Shown here one piece after another: positions 31,691 to 44,354 of a stretch of DNA of 64,000 nucleotides. The stretch comes from Trissonchulus latispiculum. Taxonomy: Eukaryota > Nematoda > Enoplea > Enoplida > Ironidae. Where the stretch lies: positions 27,312 to 91,311 of the forward strand of contig JASAND010030285.1 in the NCBI GenBank assembly GCA_030248195.1. The letters run 5' to 3'. The notes beneath the pieces were generated by a model that was not told the origin of the DNA, searched no databases, and worked only from the letters and a program-made list of their open reading frames with translations. The position numbers and the translations under genes were made by a program. The first letter of the stretch is position 1. Every line of letters begins with the position of its first letter.

Positions 31691-31740
31691 GTAGTAAATT
31701 TGAAGTTATGTTTCAGTTTTAATAAATATTTCTCTAAAAT

Positions 31741-32595
31741 GAGTGATTTTTACAGCCTGCTTTCGTCATTATGGTATAATCCAGAATTATCTTCATCATT
31801 TTCGGGGGTACATGCCTTGTACAGTGCTGCTAAAGCAAAGAACAGGGGGTAACCCTTAATAATGTAAAGAATTGCCTTAAAAGCCAGTATTTATATTCCA
31901 GATCAAAACCGACCAGGCATAGATTTAAAAGAACTCAAATAGTTTCATGTCTTCATGAAACTTGGGCCGCCGATCTTGCCGTTTTATCATCCCTAAAGCA
32001 ATTCAACAAAGGTTATGCATACATTCTAGTAGCGATTGACGAATTTTCACGAATGACCTTCACTTACCCTTTGAAATCCAAAGCTGCCACTGAAGTTATA
32101 AACTCATTTCAAGAAATATTTACAACTTCGCAAATAAAACCTGCTTCAATATTTGTTGATAGAGGGTCCGAATTGTCTTCCCAACCTTTCCTCAGGTTCA
32201 TGAAAACTAATCATGTACAAGTATTCCATGCAACTGATGAAGCTGTAAAGTCTTCTATGGCAGAAAGAACTATTCAGGAACTTAAAAAGAGGTTGTTTCG
32301 GTATTGCTTAGCCAACAACACGTTTTCATACCTTAGCCAATTACAAAAGATAACTACTGCAATGAATAACAGAAAACTGACGGCTTTGCAAAACTTAAGA
32401 CCAGTCGATGTTACTCCAGAAAATGAAGCGGAATTGTACAAGTCAATGTATAGTAAACTATCAAATGTAAAGCCTTACTCTTTTACTGTAAATGATTATG
32501 TACGTGTACAGCAACAAAAACAGAACTTCGAAAAAGGGCACACTCCTACGTTTTCTTCCGAATTGTATCAAATTTCTAGAAAACTTTTAGAGTAA
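31741..32595 (+). pseudogene. Polinton retroviral-type integrase
   Basis: Starts with an ATG and the family's N-terminal pattern (WYNPELSSSFSGVHALYSAA). A one-base frame change at the G-run near 31847-31851 introduces a stop. Beyond it the frame reads KPTRHRFKRTQIVS and TWAADLAVLSSLKQFNKGYA with the first Asp, IFVDRGSELSSQPF with the second, and KSSMAERTIQELKKRLFR with the Glu. The last third (YSFTVNDYVRV) is the C-terminal beta domain. It inserts Polinton DNA in the host. Only this one break is seen, so it is among the better preserved genes of the remnant. Confidence 0.86.
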
Positions 32596-32754
32596 TCCTC
32601 ATAGATATAAGCTTAACGATACCAGCGGACAAGAACTTTTTCCATCCTGGTACTCGAGAGCTTCTAGCAGTTCCAAATCCGGAAACACAATCACTGCAAG
32701 AACTTGTTAATATACCTGTGTCAAAACGTATAATATAACTTTATTGTTTTAGAA

Positions 32755-33209
32755 ATGCCAGTGTGCCTTAAATGTGATAAGAATTTTTCTGGTCCAGCTA
32801 GTCTTTTACATCATATTAAGCGACTTCATCAAGATGATTCGAGTTTGCATGAATGTTCTCAATGTAAGAAAGTATTTCGACGTCGAGGTAACTTATTCCG
32901 TCACCTGAAAATTTCACCTAACACCTTGCAACAAGTCCATCTCATGTTATGGGTAACGATAATTCTGTTAATTCTCTTGATACCAACCACATTGAACATA
33001 AAACCGATGATCCTAAAGTCTCATCTACCGTAAGAACTCAATCTTTTGTAAAATATCCAGGTATCAAGATCAGTGATAGAACTCAAACCCCTTTTAGCAG
33101 TGATAAAGGTGGAAATAACAATTCTGGGGGTGACGTTGCCAACCAAACTGATAGTAATAGCGTATTTGTTAAACCAGATTCTCTAAATAAACACCGGTCT
33201 CACCCGTGA
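32755..33209 (+). pseudogene. Two C2H2 zinc fingers and a linker, probable N-terminus of the Polinton polymerase
   Basis: ATG at 32755, then CLKCDKNF..HHIKRLH and CSQCKKVF..LFRHLK, two C2H2 fingers. A frame change near 32940 leads to a Ser/Asn/Asp-rich linker (32949-33209), and another change near 33206 to the polymerase. I read these as one broken gene because nothing else starts between them and the linker composition continues. The fingers may bind DNA ends or the element DNA. Confidence 0.6.
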
Positions 33210-34250
33210 GAAGGACCCAATCTCTTAATAGCCTCGCAGGTGTCAAGAAGAGCGCTGGGGCTGACAGTACATTCATCAAATCTAAAGCAAAATCTCTTGA
33301 CAGTCTCAATGATAATGAAATTACTAAAAGATTCGAACATGACTACATCAAGGATAGAATCAGTACAGTAGAAGATCCGAAAATTGATCATAAGTTCGAG
33401 ATCCAAAAATACTGTGATATACATGCAATTTCTGCTAGGGAGAGTTCAACCCTCAAAACCAGCGTTTTCGACTATTCTACAACGTTCAAAAATTTGACGG
33501 ATATAGCTGGCGAAGATATTCCTACTAAATTACATGATATTTTGTGTGATCTTTTCTCTAGGCTTAAACCAGGTATGCAACCACATGATTATTTGAGAAT
33601 AGTTTTGCAAAGTAATTCTCTCGCTTACCCTATCAGCATTCCTTATGTTAAAGTTGAAAAAAACAGCGTTGATATGATCATGGATCGAATAGCTAATGTT
33701 TTAAATTCTAATGAAGATTTTTGCCTGGATAAAGATGTTCTGTTGAATTTACTGCATACATCTTTGCCGTCTAAAGGAGGAAAATCTGGAACAGGGAAAA
33801 AATATTTTCGATGGATTAAAGGCTATAAAAAAAGTATAATTTCCATTTTAAGAATAGGGATAATCTTTGTCTGAGTCGAGCTTTGGTTGTTGGTAAGCAT
33901 GTAGCTGACGTTTTACCCAAAGACAGAAACCATGCAATAATTACACGCACTGGGGCTAAATACCATTTACAAATCGAACTAAAGGAATACTGCACACAAA
34001 ACGTGAAGGTGTTGCGTGAAGCGTGTTTGCATTTCCGCAAGTTGTTCATAGAAAATGTAGACTTTTGTCCATTTCAAAATGCAATTACGATAGCATCCGC
34101 GCGTAATCTGGCTTATCGTAAACTATTTATGCCTGATTTGTCTATCGGAGTCATTCCTCCAGAAGGTTTCAAAAGGAAGATATTAGTTTCTCAAAAATGT
34201 TACAACTGGCTCAATTGGGTGGAGTTTACAACAGGTTATAAAATACGAAG

Positions 34251-34332
<82 letters not shown>

Positions 34333-35956
34333 GATACATCAGTTGATGGTTACTGTTCTGACTATAATGGAAAACCGACGGTGTTCTTTTTTCATGGCGA
34401 TTTCTTCCATGGTTGTCCCTGCAAATATGATGCTAATGAACCCTTTGTTAAGAGTTAAAATTGGAACCTCATACAGAGAAACTGAGTCGATTAGGAAAAG
34501 GTTTGAATCGGAAGGCTTTTGTGTTTGTATTATGTGGGCGTGTCAGTGGGACGAAAGCATAGCTGAATGTTCAGCACTGCAACAGTTCCTTTTACAGTAC
34601 AAAAACCACGAACCAATTGTACCTAAGGATGCCTTGTATGGTGGACGGACATCACCAACGCGTCTATATTACAAGATTGTTAAAGGTGAACGGATTCGCC
34701 ATCTTATCATCGTATCACAGTATTCGTTTGTAATGAAGAAAATGAAATATATTGTCGGTTTTCCTGATGTAATATCATCAAATTTTGATGATATTACTTC
34801 CTATTTTGGATTAGTTAAATGTCGCATTGGGCCTCCAAAGCAATTATTTTTGGTGTATTACCTTACAGATTTAAGGGTAAATTGCTTTTTCCTTTATGTC
34901 AGCGGTGTTGTGCAAATGAACAACGACTCCCATGTATCCATATTGATTCTGAGCGTGATCTGATTGGCCCATTTGGGTTACGGAAGAGGTTAAACCTGCC
35001 GTGCAGTTCGGTTATGTCATAGTTGACATTTTTGAGGTGTGACATTGGCCTTAGATAGACAAAGTCATCAGCTTCTTAAATCATTTATTAATAAATTTCT
35101 TAAAATGAAGGTGGAATCAAGTGGTTATCCTGATTGGACACAATGTGAAAAAGACCGTGCTCGATATTGTGAAGGATGGTATAAAAAGGAGGGTATTGAG
35201 ATTGACCCAAATAACGTTACTAAAACCGCAGGGAAACGAACATTGGCCAAACTTATTTTGAATAGTCTTAGAGAAAGTTTGGACAAAGACATTTGGGGAA
35301 AACTGAGTTTGTGGAAAAATATGAACATTTAGTTAAACGTGTTTTGGATACTACTATCCAAATTTCTGATGTTTTTTGGAGAAAATTTAATGATGATAAA
35401 TTATCAACAAACAAAGGAATTTCAGATGCCTGCTAATTTTTCCAACATCGTTGTAGCAGCTTTTACTACTGCGTATGCCAGAATTGAATTTTATAAATAT
35501 CTTTCATTGTTACAGGAACGATGTTTATATTTTGATACAGATTCGGTTGTTTTTATTTCCAATGATAAAGGAGATTCTATTGAAGGAGAATTTCTTGGCG
35601 AACTGAAGGACGAGCTAGTGGATAAATATGGTGATGGAGCGTTTGGGGTGGAATTTTGGAGTGCTGGACCTAAACATTATGCCTATGTAATCAAAACTAA
35701 GCATGGTTTTGAAACTAATTTTAAAATAAAGGGAATAAGTTTGACTGCAGCAGCTAGCAAAATTTTATCACCAAAAGCATCAAGATCACTGGTTTTATTC
35801 CGTAGTCCGACCCTAAATGTCCCATTTAATCGAATAGCTCGTAAGAAAGAAACTGCTGAATTGTACAATCATAAAGGTACTAAAATCTACAGAAATACTT
35901 TTGATAAACGAATTATATTAGCTGATATGAGTACACTACCTATTGGTTATGTCTGA
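33206..35956 (+). pseudogene. Protein-primed DNA polymerase B of the Polinton
   Basis: Pieces in order: 33206-33874 N-terminal (HDYLRIVLQSNSLAYPISIP, NLLHTSLPSKGGKSG); 33883-34254 exonuclease-region part; an AT microsatellite insertion at 34254-34330; 34330-34455 (DGYCSDYN and FFHGDFFHGCPC, the VDGYC..FHGC..HGCP motif); 34800-35020 (YFGLVKCRIGPP, LPYRFKGKLLFPLC); 35039-35332 palm (YPDWTQCEKDRARYCEGWY, DPNNVTKTAGKRTLAKLILN); 35339-35956 (VVAAFTTAYARIEFYKYL, CLYFDTDSVVF with the catalytic YxDTDS motif, WSAGPKHYAYVI). At least six frame breaks. It replicates the element in relatives. Protein-primed polymerases of this type are diagnostic for Polintons. Confidence 0.88.
34254..34330. repeat. (AT)n microsatellite inside the polymerase pseudogene
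   Basis: About 38 AT units with no interruption, which breaks the polymerase frame. Confidence 0.95.
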
Positions 35957-36129
35957 GATACATCTGTTACTTTATTAAACTAATGATTATTAGATAATGT
36001 TTACTGCACCATCATAGTTACATTTCACATTGTGTGATTATTCTTCATCGTATGTTCGAAGCATATTCGTCAGGCAGATGTATCTAAAAACAATAATAGC
36101 GTAAATCTTTAAAAACGTATCATTGATAT

Positions 36130-36400
36130 ACAAGCACTAATTATGTCGTTGTATGTGTTTGGTACTAATCAGACGTTGTATGCTGCTCCCCCCCCCGCAA
36201 ATTGGACCCTTCACCTCAAAAAATTTTGGCCGCTATGAATGTTCTAAAGCTCGAAACAGACACAAAACTAGCGCACGTAGTGCTTGTGTTTTCGAGCTTT
36301 AGCACACAAGCATAGAGCGAGTGAGCGTACCCCCGTTTCGACTGGGTACTAAATTGCGGGGGGGGGGTGTGTTAACAGTGTTCAACTACATCGCACTGAG
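36130..36400. mobile_element. Hairpin MITE, family H, copy 4
   Basis: GGTACTAATCAGACGTTGTA plus a C-run near 36190, the paired words AAGCTCGAAAC and GTTTTCGAGCTTTAG about the centre (36265), AGAGCGAGTGAGCG, and a G-run followed by GTGTGTTAACAG. Arms are imperfect but share words with copies 1 to 3. It lies 170 nt past the Polinton polymerase. Confidence 0.55.
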
Positions 36401-39400
36401 GCATGCATCCACAGTTAAACAACAGTAATTGCAGTGAAACTTAGCACACATCTCCCTTTCATATGTGCAAATTGTACACCGGGTTTGGTTAGAAAGCTTT
36501 CATCCGATTTATGGACCATTATATCCAACTATTTGAGAAAATGATGGATCTTGAGGTAAAACGCCAACGCGGTGACCAAAAGTGTGATCAACTCCCAAGT
36601 AGCAGTAGCAGGGATTAATGCATGCAAACTTAACCTGTAATTGTGTACTGTTTAATATCCATACGTGAAACCTGTACGGTGAACGGTTACCTCAGGTAAT
36701 GACGAAACATTTCTTTGGTAACATTTTTGTAAGTCAGAATTGTGCAATAACCGACTTCATCCACCTTTGACAATTTGTAGAAAATAGCTGAGCTAACGGA
36801 AAAATACCTCACATAGATATTAGCACGATACCTTAGTCCAGATTAACATTGTGCCAAGTTATAGCTCATTTGTTCTTGCACCGCGTCACCGCGAAACTTT
36901 CCTAACTTTTTCTTCCACTGGAGCGGAATATCTTCCCCGGTTTTGTAGTATAAAATGCATGTACGCGATTGTTAGGCTCTGATGTTTCTCCTGTGTTTAA
37001 CACATGGCATAGTATATTTATTTTTTAGAAGCAACAAAATGTGATGAAGATAGCTTTTTGGCTTTTAGAAGTATCCAAACTAACCCTATTGCAGAAGTTT
37101 CAATGAGTATTAGTAAATAAATGCTTTGAAATTTAACAAGCAACAGATTTGTGCAAAATCGGTTTGGTATCGTACAATATCTTCTAGTTCTTCTAATTGT
37201 TACGCCGAGGCAACAGTGGACCTGCTGCGAGCGGATTCCAAATGTTCTGGTTCCAATCATTCATTTCACTACACTTATCAAATATATTGGACGGTGTCGG
37301 TAGAAACATACCAGACTAGATTTTTACTATGCCTAGTCGGGGAAGCCACAAACCTGAAATGCCAACGAGTAAATTCTTGCTAAAAGGTGAGTAAGCAAGA
37401 TGCCTACGATTTGCAGAACAGTTGTCAAAACGAACACATTGAATCCAAACTTTAAAAATGCAAAGTCGACTACTGGACTGTTCATAAATCGTATATGGGA
37501 TTTGTAAGTCGTACACTAGGAGCATAAAGTGTACATAGGAGCAGAAAATGTGCGTTTCCAGTCATACAATTTTGCCTTGCTATTTATCATTCTTACATCA
37601 ACGACAGAAATCCACAGAACGTGACCATGTTAAAGGTTTGCAAGCATTGCGGATACCTAATTTGCATAAAATTTGTATTATGAATTCCTGAAGAATATAC
37701 TGAGCTGCATGTGTATTTTATAGGCAGCTACATAAAATGCATTGCGTGTGTGCAAAATTCTATAAAAACCGATTATAGTAGACCTGCTGCGCCGAGGCGC
37801 AGCAGGAAAAATACGCCGTGGCGTTACTTGTTTCTCGAATCCTCCGCAGCTGCTATTGATTAGTGAAGGTTCACTCACACAGAACTTATACAGGACAATA
37901 TCCAATTGAAATTACACCAAATCAGATTAGGATTAGCAACGGTCTGTTAGCAACTCCTCCTTGACGTTCGATGTTTAAAAAATGAAACTTATCCCAAAGC
38001 TAATCTCAGTCTGCCTATTCTTTTTGGCCAATCCGCGAATCGAGACGAGATTCAATTAATATGCCTAAATAACACAAAACGGCTAGTGTAGTTGTTAAGA
38101 CGTACGACTGGCACCGCAATAGCCAGAGATCAATTCACAGTTTAACTTTAGTGTTTAATTTTCTACTGACTGTTCTTACTGTCCTTCGTTTCGTACCACG
38201 TTGGGGAAACAAATGATTCAGATATTTCTGAAAGTCGTTGGAAAAGAAGCCAGTGTGTTTTCTACAGTCGTATAGAAACTTAAAGTCACGGGTGTAACGT
38301 CTGCTTGGGAAGGAGGCCCGACTCTTGCATTCTGACACATCAGCTTTTAAGGGAGTTCAACGGAACAATGCTTTCGTGATTGACATTTTACTTCTCTGAT
38401 TCAAGTTACATAAAAATAACGTTCATATAATATATCTTCAAGTCAAAGTTGCAATCAACACAGTAAGTAAAGTAAAATTTTTAAAGTAAGACAACTAAAG
38501 GACTCAACGACGGAATACTACCCCTTTCAGGGGTGATCTTGTTCGTCTTCCTATGTTTAACACGAGTCGGGGCTATCGAAAATTAGCGACCCTCCTTTCA
38601 ACGTTATTTAACCATCAACCGCCATTAAAATTTAAAAAATAATAGTTAAAATATATTGTTTGAGCGGCATTATTGCTTAACTGCTGTCCGGCTTGGTCCG
38701 AATTACTTTGCACGGCGAGTGCTTATTGTACGAGTTTGTTAATTGATTGCAAAGGTGTAACGATAAGGCGGCGTACCGGGGGAGCAGTTTTCCTTAACTC
38801 ATTAGCAAAGAAATCTGGTCCCTTTAATCTGAGCATGCTTTCAACAGGTGCGTACAGGGGGGGGCTGGAAAAACTAAAATTCCGTCTAAAATATCTTAAA
38901 ATGTAACCAAAAAGTTGGCCAAAACGGCATGAAATTGGAAAACCGCGTGCAAAATTGGTGTGGCTGGCTGATTTCCAATTCAGAAATCAGATGTCATTGT
39001 CATTATATATACATGTAATTGCTTTATGATGATGATGATGATGATGATGATTAAACAAATCCAATCAGCCATACACACCAATCAAAACTGTTCGCTGATA
39101 AACCTATGGGTAACGGAAGTTTGTATCCGATGTGTATGCACACACAATAATAGTGTGTCGCAGTCTCTCATAATTTTGTAGTGTTGACGTAGATTAATGT
39201 AGTAGAAAATATTTTCTACATCTGTATCTGCATGTGTACATTTTGTAAATAAATGGACTAGTTCTCAACAATGTTGTCTTTCAGAATATCCAACACAACT
39301 GCAACGACTGTTGAATTACTCATCATCGTTGGGGCTCTTTCCCAAACCAGTGTCGGAGGGTACGATCAAGCCTTTGCAATTTGAATCTGCGGTTAATTTT

Positions 39401-39950
39401 ATGTTCACTCGTTACTACTTCCTCGTTATCTAGCGAATCCATCATCAGGCACGGTGCCAACTTTAACCATGAGTAGTAATTAGCGTCTGTATATGAACAA
39501 AGCTGCTAACTTCTTTAGTATAACAGGCGCTAATTACTACTCCTATTTTACGGTAACTTTGGTTCAGATGCTCTCCTACAGTTGAAAGAACTTTAAACAT
39601 GATTATCGTACGCTATAATGTTATTAGGATGTCATATTTTATTTCAGCATCCAATGCGAAGGATATTCCAAAGAACACGGAAAATCCGAGCTCCAACTGC
39701 TGCTTGATATTTTCATATTTTAATTGGTTTAACACTCAATTTGTGCCCTTTGTACAGTTTATTATATCTATATGTAAATTTCATGTAACATTTATTAAAC
39801 AGTAATATTCTATGTTTTAAATTCTTTATTTAAATTCTAATATTCTATTAAACAGTAATATTCTAAACAACATTAATGCTTGGACATAAAATAATTTATT
39901 TATATGTACAAATACAGATTACTGGCATGAATCAATTATATCTCGTTGAC
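36400..39950. other. No gene seen; a few simple repeats
   Basis: AT-rich, with short ORFs of low-quality composition that I do not support. A (GAT)n run lies at 39027-39051. A small inverted pair, ATTGGTGTGGCTGGCTGATT (38954) and AATCAGCCATACACACCAAT (39063), frames it and may be a 130-bp MITE. Confidence 0.45.
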
Positions 39951-39952
39951 AT

Positions 39953-40468
39953 CTAAAACTTGTTTAAAAAGTCTAAGATCAAACGAGCGCGATGAATGGC
40001 ACAGAAGGATTTACAGTTTATTGCGACTTCTTGATGATACTGACACGAGAATATAGGATCAAGGTCAGGGATGTCCCGGAAACGTTGCATCCCATGGTGC
40101 GATGCGTCAATGACAATCTTTCGGATGTCATGATATCGCAGGTTCTTCTGTATCATCTTCACTTGAGATGTACCCTTAGTATAAACGTAGGATGTTGGAA
40201 CATCTTAAATTTTCTGAGATATCAGATAAAAAGCATGCTCCAAAGTGCAATCGTCGTTTTCTCCCCAAATCATTCCAGTCATCTGAAGACCTCTTTGTGC
40301 AGCATTTCTTTGATTTTGATTTAGATTCGACCATGTGGGTGTGCGGAGAAGCCAATTGTAAATTCTGGCTTCTCCATTGTATTCGTAAATAATCAGGCAT
40401 ATTTCAACTGGTATTTCACCAAGTTGAGGGACACCCACAGAAGAAATGAATATAACGATGTCAGGCAT
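39953..40468 (-). pseudogene. Unrecognised 170-codon ORF split by one TAA
   Basis: ATG at 40466-40468. The frame runs to a TAA at 40205-40207, and the same frame continues open to 39953, so the two parts were probably one protein (87 plus about 83 aa). The first part has RNAAQRGLQMTGMIWGENDD then CTLEHAFYLI; the second has DIRKIVIDASHHGMQ and a Cys/His-rich end (FSCQYHQEVAINCKSFCAIH). I do not recognise the family. The high conservation-like composition with a single stop fits a recently inactivated gene of an unknown mobile element. Confidence 0.5.
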
Positions 40469-40479
40469 CTTTATGAAAT

Positions 40480-41000
40480 TACAAATGAAACCTTGAATGC
40501 AACGTCGATGACACAGTGTGAATGACTATCAAGTTTTGTTACTGCTAGTATTTATACCAAGTTCTACCTACATAATCGCCTACGTAATACTTACTTACCC
40601 GCCTACCTAATTAGCAACTAAAATCAAAATTTTATCTCCCCCCACGCAACTCTCACGTCCTTCCTAAATGGAACCAAATTTTAAATAAAAATGTCCGCCC
40701 ACAACTAGGTTAACACCTGCGCATTTATATTTAACTAGTACATCCAACCCTGCAATTTGTTATATAAATCAATTGTTTGGTTTAACTTTGCGTTTTGAAA
40801 ACTTATTTTTTAAAAAAACTATTGTTTATGTGCAGGTAGCCTGATATTTAGTCTAAAATCTTATTGGCCAATTGATAGCGCAATCTACAAACTTATTGGC
40901 TGGTTCGAAAGGTGGGGTTTTAAAAAATACTGTTTGCAGCATAAGCTAATTGTGAACACTGTGGGAAATGTAACATCTGCTGGCAAGTGTAAAGCTAATT
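40480..41000. other. No gene seen
   Basis: AT-rich non-coding, no repeats noticed. Confidence 0.5.
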
Positions 41001-41039
41001 TTTTACAGGTTTAAAACACCAACTGGGCTAGCTTTGCTT

Positions 41040-41345
41040 GAATTTAGAAACGTTGCGGTAGTCCAGTTTTGTTTTCCCGATCTTTTGAATCTTTTAATGA
41101 TGTTATAAGCACATATCGCCACAGGCTCCAGCCAACCCAGCCGTCTAGCCTTAACTGGTCGGTAAATGGGTACCACTGCGGTGGAAAGGTAACGGGTGTC
41201 TGTGTTCTGATGAAGGGCTGGCCCCCTTCCACAGATGTAGTCAACATTAGAGTTGTCGCTCCTGGCTCGGATTGCGAATCCGGAGATAAGCAACGGCACC
41301 CTACAACCTTAAGTAGGTGCGCTCCAGGGGTCAGTTTACCTTTGC
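41040..41345 (-). repeat. Possible SINE
   Basis: Read on the minus strand, a GC-richer block than its flanks carries ATCTCCGGATTCGCAATCCG near 41270 and CAGTGGTACCCATTTACCGA near 41165. The second resembles a GGTACCCATTTA-type domain that I associate with some invertebrate SINEs. There is no clear poly-A tail or target duplication. Confidence 0.3.
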
Positions 41346-41758
41346 TTTACCTTTTATAAGCCATACGAATGGACCGCAAAATGTAAAAATACACTTAAAT
41401 GGAATAATTTGTAACTATCCTTTATCTTGCTGACCGCATCTTTGCAGAATGACAATTGTAAATAAAATTGTGGATGTCAAAACGAAGTACTCAACCTCCA
41501 AATTAGATGATAACTACAAGAAAAACACATTTGTTTATACACGGTAATATACAGCGAAGCAAACAAATTGACATTACTGACGATTGAACCAAAAAGTGAT
41601 AAGCTACGTCTCAGATGAAAAGAATAATAAAAACATAATGCAGTCAGTACACGTAAATATATACACCTAACAAATTTGAGAAATTAAGACAAAATAAAAC
41701 AACTACTGAGATACATAAAAATCAACGATGTCGAACAAAAACCGTTGTCAAAACAGGC

Positions 41759-44349
41759 CTAATTACTATTTCCGTCTTTCCTTTTTTGACTATAAATTAT
41801 TGGGGAAGTGGATTCCTCACGATTCCCCTGAATTCCTTCTTCGTCATCACCAAATTCTATCTCGATGTTTTCAAGCAGTCCCAACTGTTCAACCGTCTCA
41901 TCCTGTCTTCCGTCCATACCCTCTTGTCCTCCATCCAAGCCCTGAGTGTCTCCGCCAGGTTCTTCATTTTGACCGCCTAATTCGCGCTGTTCCACCTCCA
42001 TTTCCTCCTGCTCAAAGGGTTGACTCGGCAAGTTTTCCGCATGTTCCGATTGTTCGCTAAAACCAATATTAGCCAGCTTTTGTTGATATTTGATTTTATT
42101 TTGCACAATATATAAATCAAGACAATCATAAAAAACAATCAAGATAAGAACCTAGAGTTAGGAATTTCATAGGTGGTGTTCTGGTAAACTGGTGTATAAA
42201 TTTCCTCATAGGTTTCTGAAAATTCGTCAAAATCGTCGTTAAAATCGGTTCGAAAGACATACTCGTCAGTTCTGGCAGCTGGATTTTTAAAATGAAGGTC
42301 TGCCATTTCAATCCCAATATTTTGCTCTTCATTTCCACTTGTTGCAGGTGGTTTCCAAAATTTCCTGAAAACAGCGCTTAATGATAATCCACCCGGGTGC
42401 ATCAAATTTGGCCAAAATATAATTAAATTAGTTTGTAACTAAAATTTAATTATTTTCCGTTGCACCTACAAAGTTAGTTAGATAATTAGTTGCACCTACA
42501 AAGTTAGTTACTGGGAAGTTAGTTAGTTAGATTTTAATTCTAGTCTGGGTTGAAATTAACATTGGATTAACTTCTGACTAGCATCCGATTAAAATTCACT
42601 GAAATATTGTTAGTCACCATGAGCCTATGTTTGATTTTCTGAAAGAACCTGAAATTCTGATTCGATTACAGCTAATCAGATTTGATTCATGACTAAAATC
42701 TTACTCACTTGGTGCAACAGAGAATCTGACTAAAATAAGATTAAGTCTAGCTAATAACATTTTAGTTAGAAGCTAATTATATTTAGTGCATTTCCCGGGT
42801 TGACAGAACGTGACGAATATCAGCAAGGAATACAAGTTTTATTATCTAATTTTTCAAGCTGAAAAGAAATTCCCTTCTTTACTGAGTTTGCACGACAGGT
42901 ATCGATTAATGGTAAGTATTTAAAACAACTGGGTTGATAAATATTGCTGTAATCTTACTTATAAATAATCCAGCCTCCTCCACAGATCACAAAACAAGCA
43001 AATACCACAGCTGATGTGATTATCCTAAAGATTTAAGAAAACAACAAATCTTCGTGTCAATTGGAAATAAAGATTAATTTCATGAAACACCAGTTCAAAG
43101 CAAGACTTTAGGATATATGAAATTTACGAATTATTGAGAATGTACTGATTCTCAATACTGTGAAAAGCATTCTTGTTGAAGAATTTTTAAACCGCTATTC
43201 CGAAATTTCTAATCAGTGCCAACGAACCCAATATTGGCCTTTGTCCATGGCATAACTGTAGTAGGACTGATACCAGACGCTGTGGGAGTAGTTTCAGTTG
43301 CAGAAGTAGTAATAGTAGTTGCCGAAGTAGCAGTAGTGGTAGTACTCGTTGTCGCTGTATCGGTAGTAGTAGCGGTAGTAGTAGTAGTAGTAGTAGTTTT
43401 GTAGTGGTAGTGGCACTAGTAGTAGCAGCAGTCGTAGCACTATGATTTTTTGGAGTGGTATCAGTAGTAGTAGCAGCCGTAGTACTATAATCTGTAGGAG
43501 TAGTATCGGTAGTATTTGTGGTAGCCGTGCTAAAACTTCATAAAATCTGGTCAATAAAAAATTTTTGTGGAAGTTGTAAAAACTAGAAACACTGACAGAA
43601 CCAGTTTTACCTATACTCCTTCTTGTTGTGAGGATATAATGGGATTCATTCATTTAGTTTAGAATATAAGTTTCTGATCCATGAAATTACAATGTCTCAT
43701 GATGGCACGACAAAATGACCGTCGAAGTCCAACAATGGAACCGCAACACCTGATTCTTTTCACTACTTCAATTTCTACTTTCCCTTTTACTGTATTTCTC
43801 CATTGCTCTACTGGAGTATTAATCTTACTCTACACTATTAATAACAACCAAAATTTAAATGGACAAATTACCACTTGCAATCTCATCCATCGAGAATTCT
43901 GACAGCTAAGCCACAACAGGACTGAGAAGTGAACTGCTGACAATCACAAATTTCTTTTCCGGTCCCAGACAGATACAGTGTATCTAGATTTGAATAGTGG
44001 ATGAATAGATTTGCACAAGTTATGCAAATGGCATCTGTCAAGAAAAGCGTTGTTGTTTTATCACAATGTGATAAATTAGGCCCACAGCGCACAGTGGATT
44101 TGCAATCAGTGCAGGTCAATATCTAAATATTAATACCTTTGTCAACATCGGTCATCTTGAATTTGCACGATCATTAAATTTATTCGCTAAAATTTATTTA
44201 CGCTACGCTTTATTTATTCGGCGGACAATCTATTTATTTACCCATTATAACAAATTTTTAATAATGAAAATCATAATCAGAGTCACTAAAATTTTTACCT
44301 GTGATTCAATGACCGCGAAGAATAGCGACAAAGTCAATATCAGCTTCAT
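41759..44349 (-). CDS. Multi-exon receptor-like membrane protein (gene model)
   Basis: Exon 1, 44349-44299: MKLILTLSLFFAVIESQ, a signal peptide, with a GTAAAA donor. Exon 2 from 44122 in phase 0: a Cys-rich ectodomain (ILTCTDCKSTVRCGPN, later CDCQQFTSQSCCG); its donor is unresolved. Exon 3, about 43529-43228: a Thr-rich mucin-like stalk from an ACT repeat, with one base out of frame inside the repeat. Exon 4, 43024-42959: ITSAVVFACFVICGGGWIIY, a transmembrane helix. Exon 5, 42364-42152: a cytoplasmic tail with YEEIYTPVYQNTTYEI. Exon 6, 42056-41759: an acidic Glu/Gln-rich end. The phases of exons 4-5-6 agree exactly. YEEI fits Src-type SH2 binding and YQN fits Grb2-type binding, suggesting Tyr phosphorylation signalling. 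No ligand-binding family recognised. Confidence 0.6.
43216..43530 (-). repeat. ACT (Thr-codon) trinucleotide repeat within the gene model
   Basis: On the minus strand an imperfect ACT/GCT/ACC array encodes a Thr/Ala stalk in one frame until about 43395-43400 and in a shifted frame after it. Such a one-base change in a repeat can be an assembly or polymerase-slippage error as well as a real break. Confidence 0.75.
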
Positions 44350-44354
44350 TCTGT

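Noticed and set aside
43294..43653. Minus-strand Leu/Tyr-rich ORF
   Set aside because: Out-of-frame reading of the ACT repeat; the Thr frame fits the gene model better.
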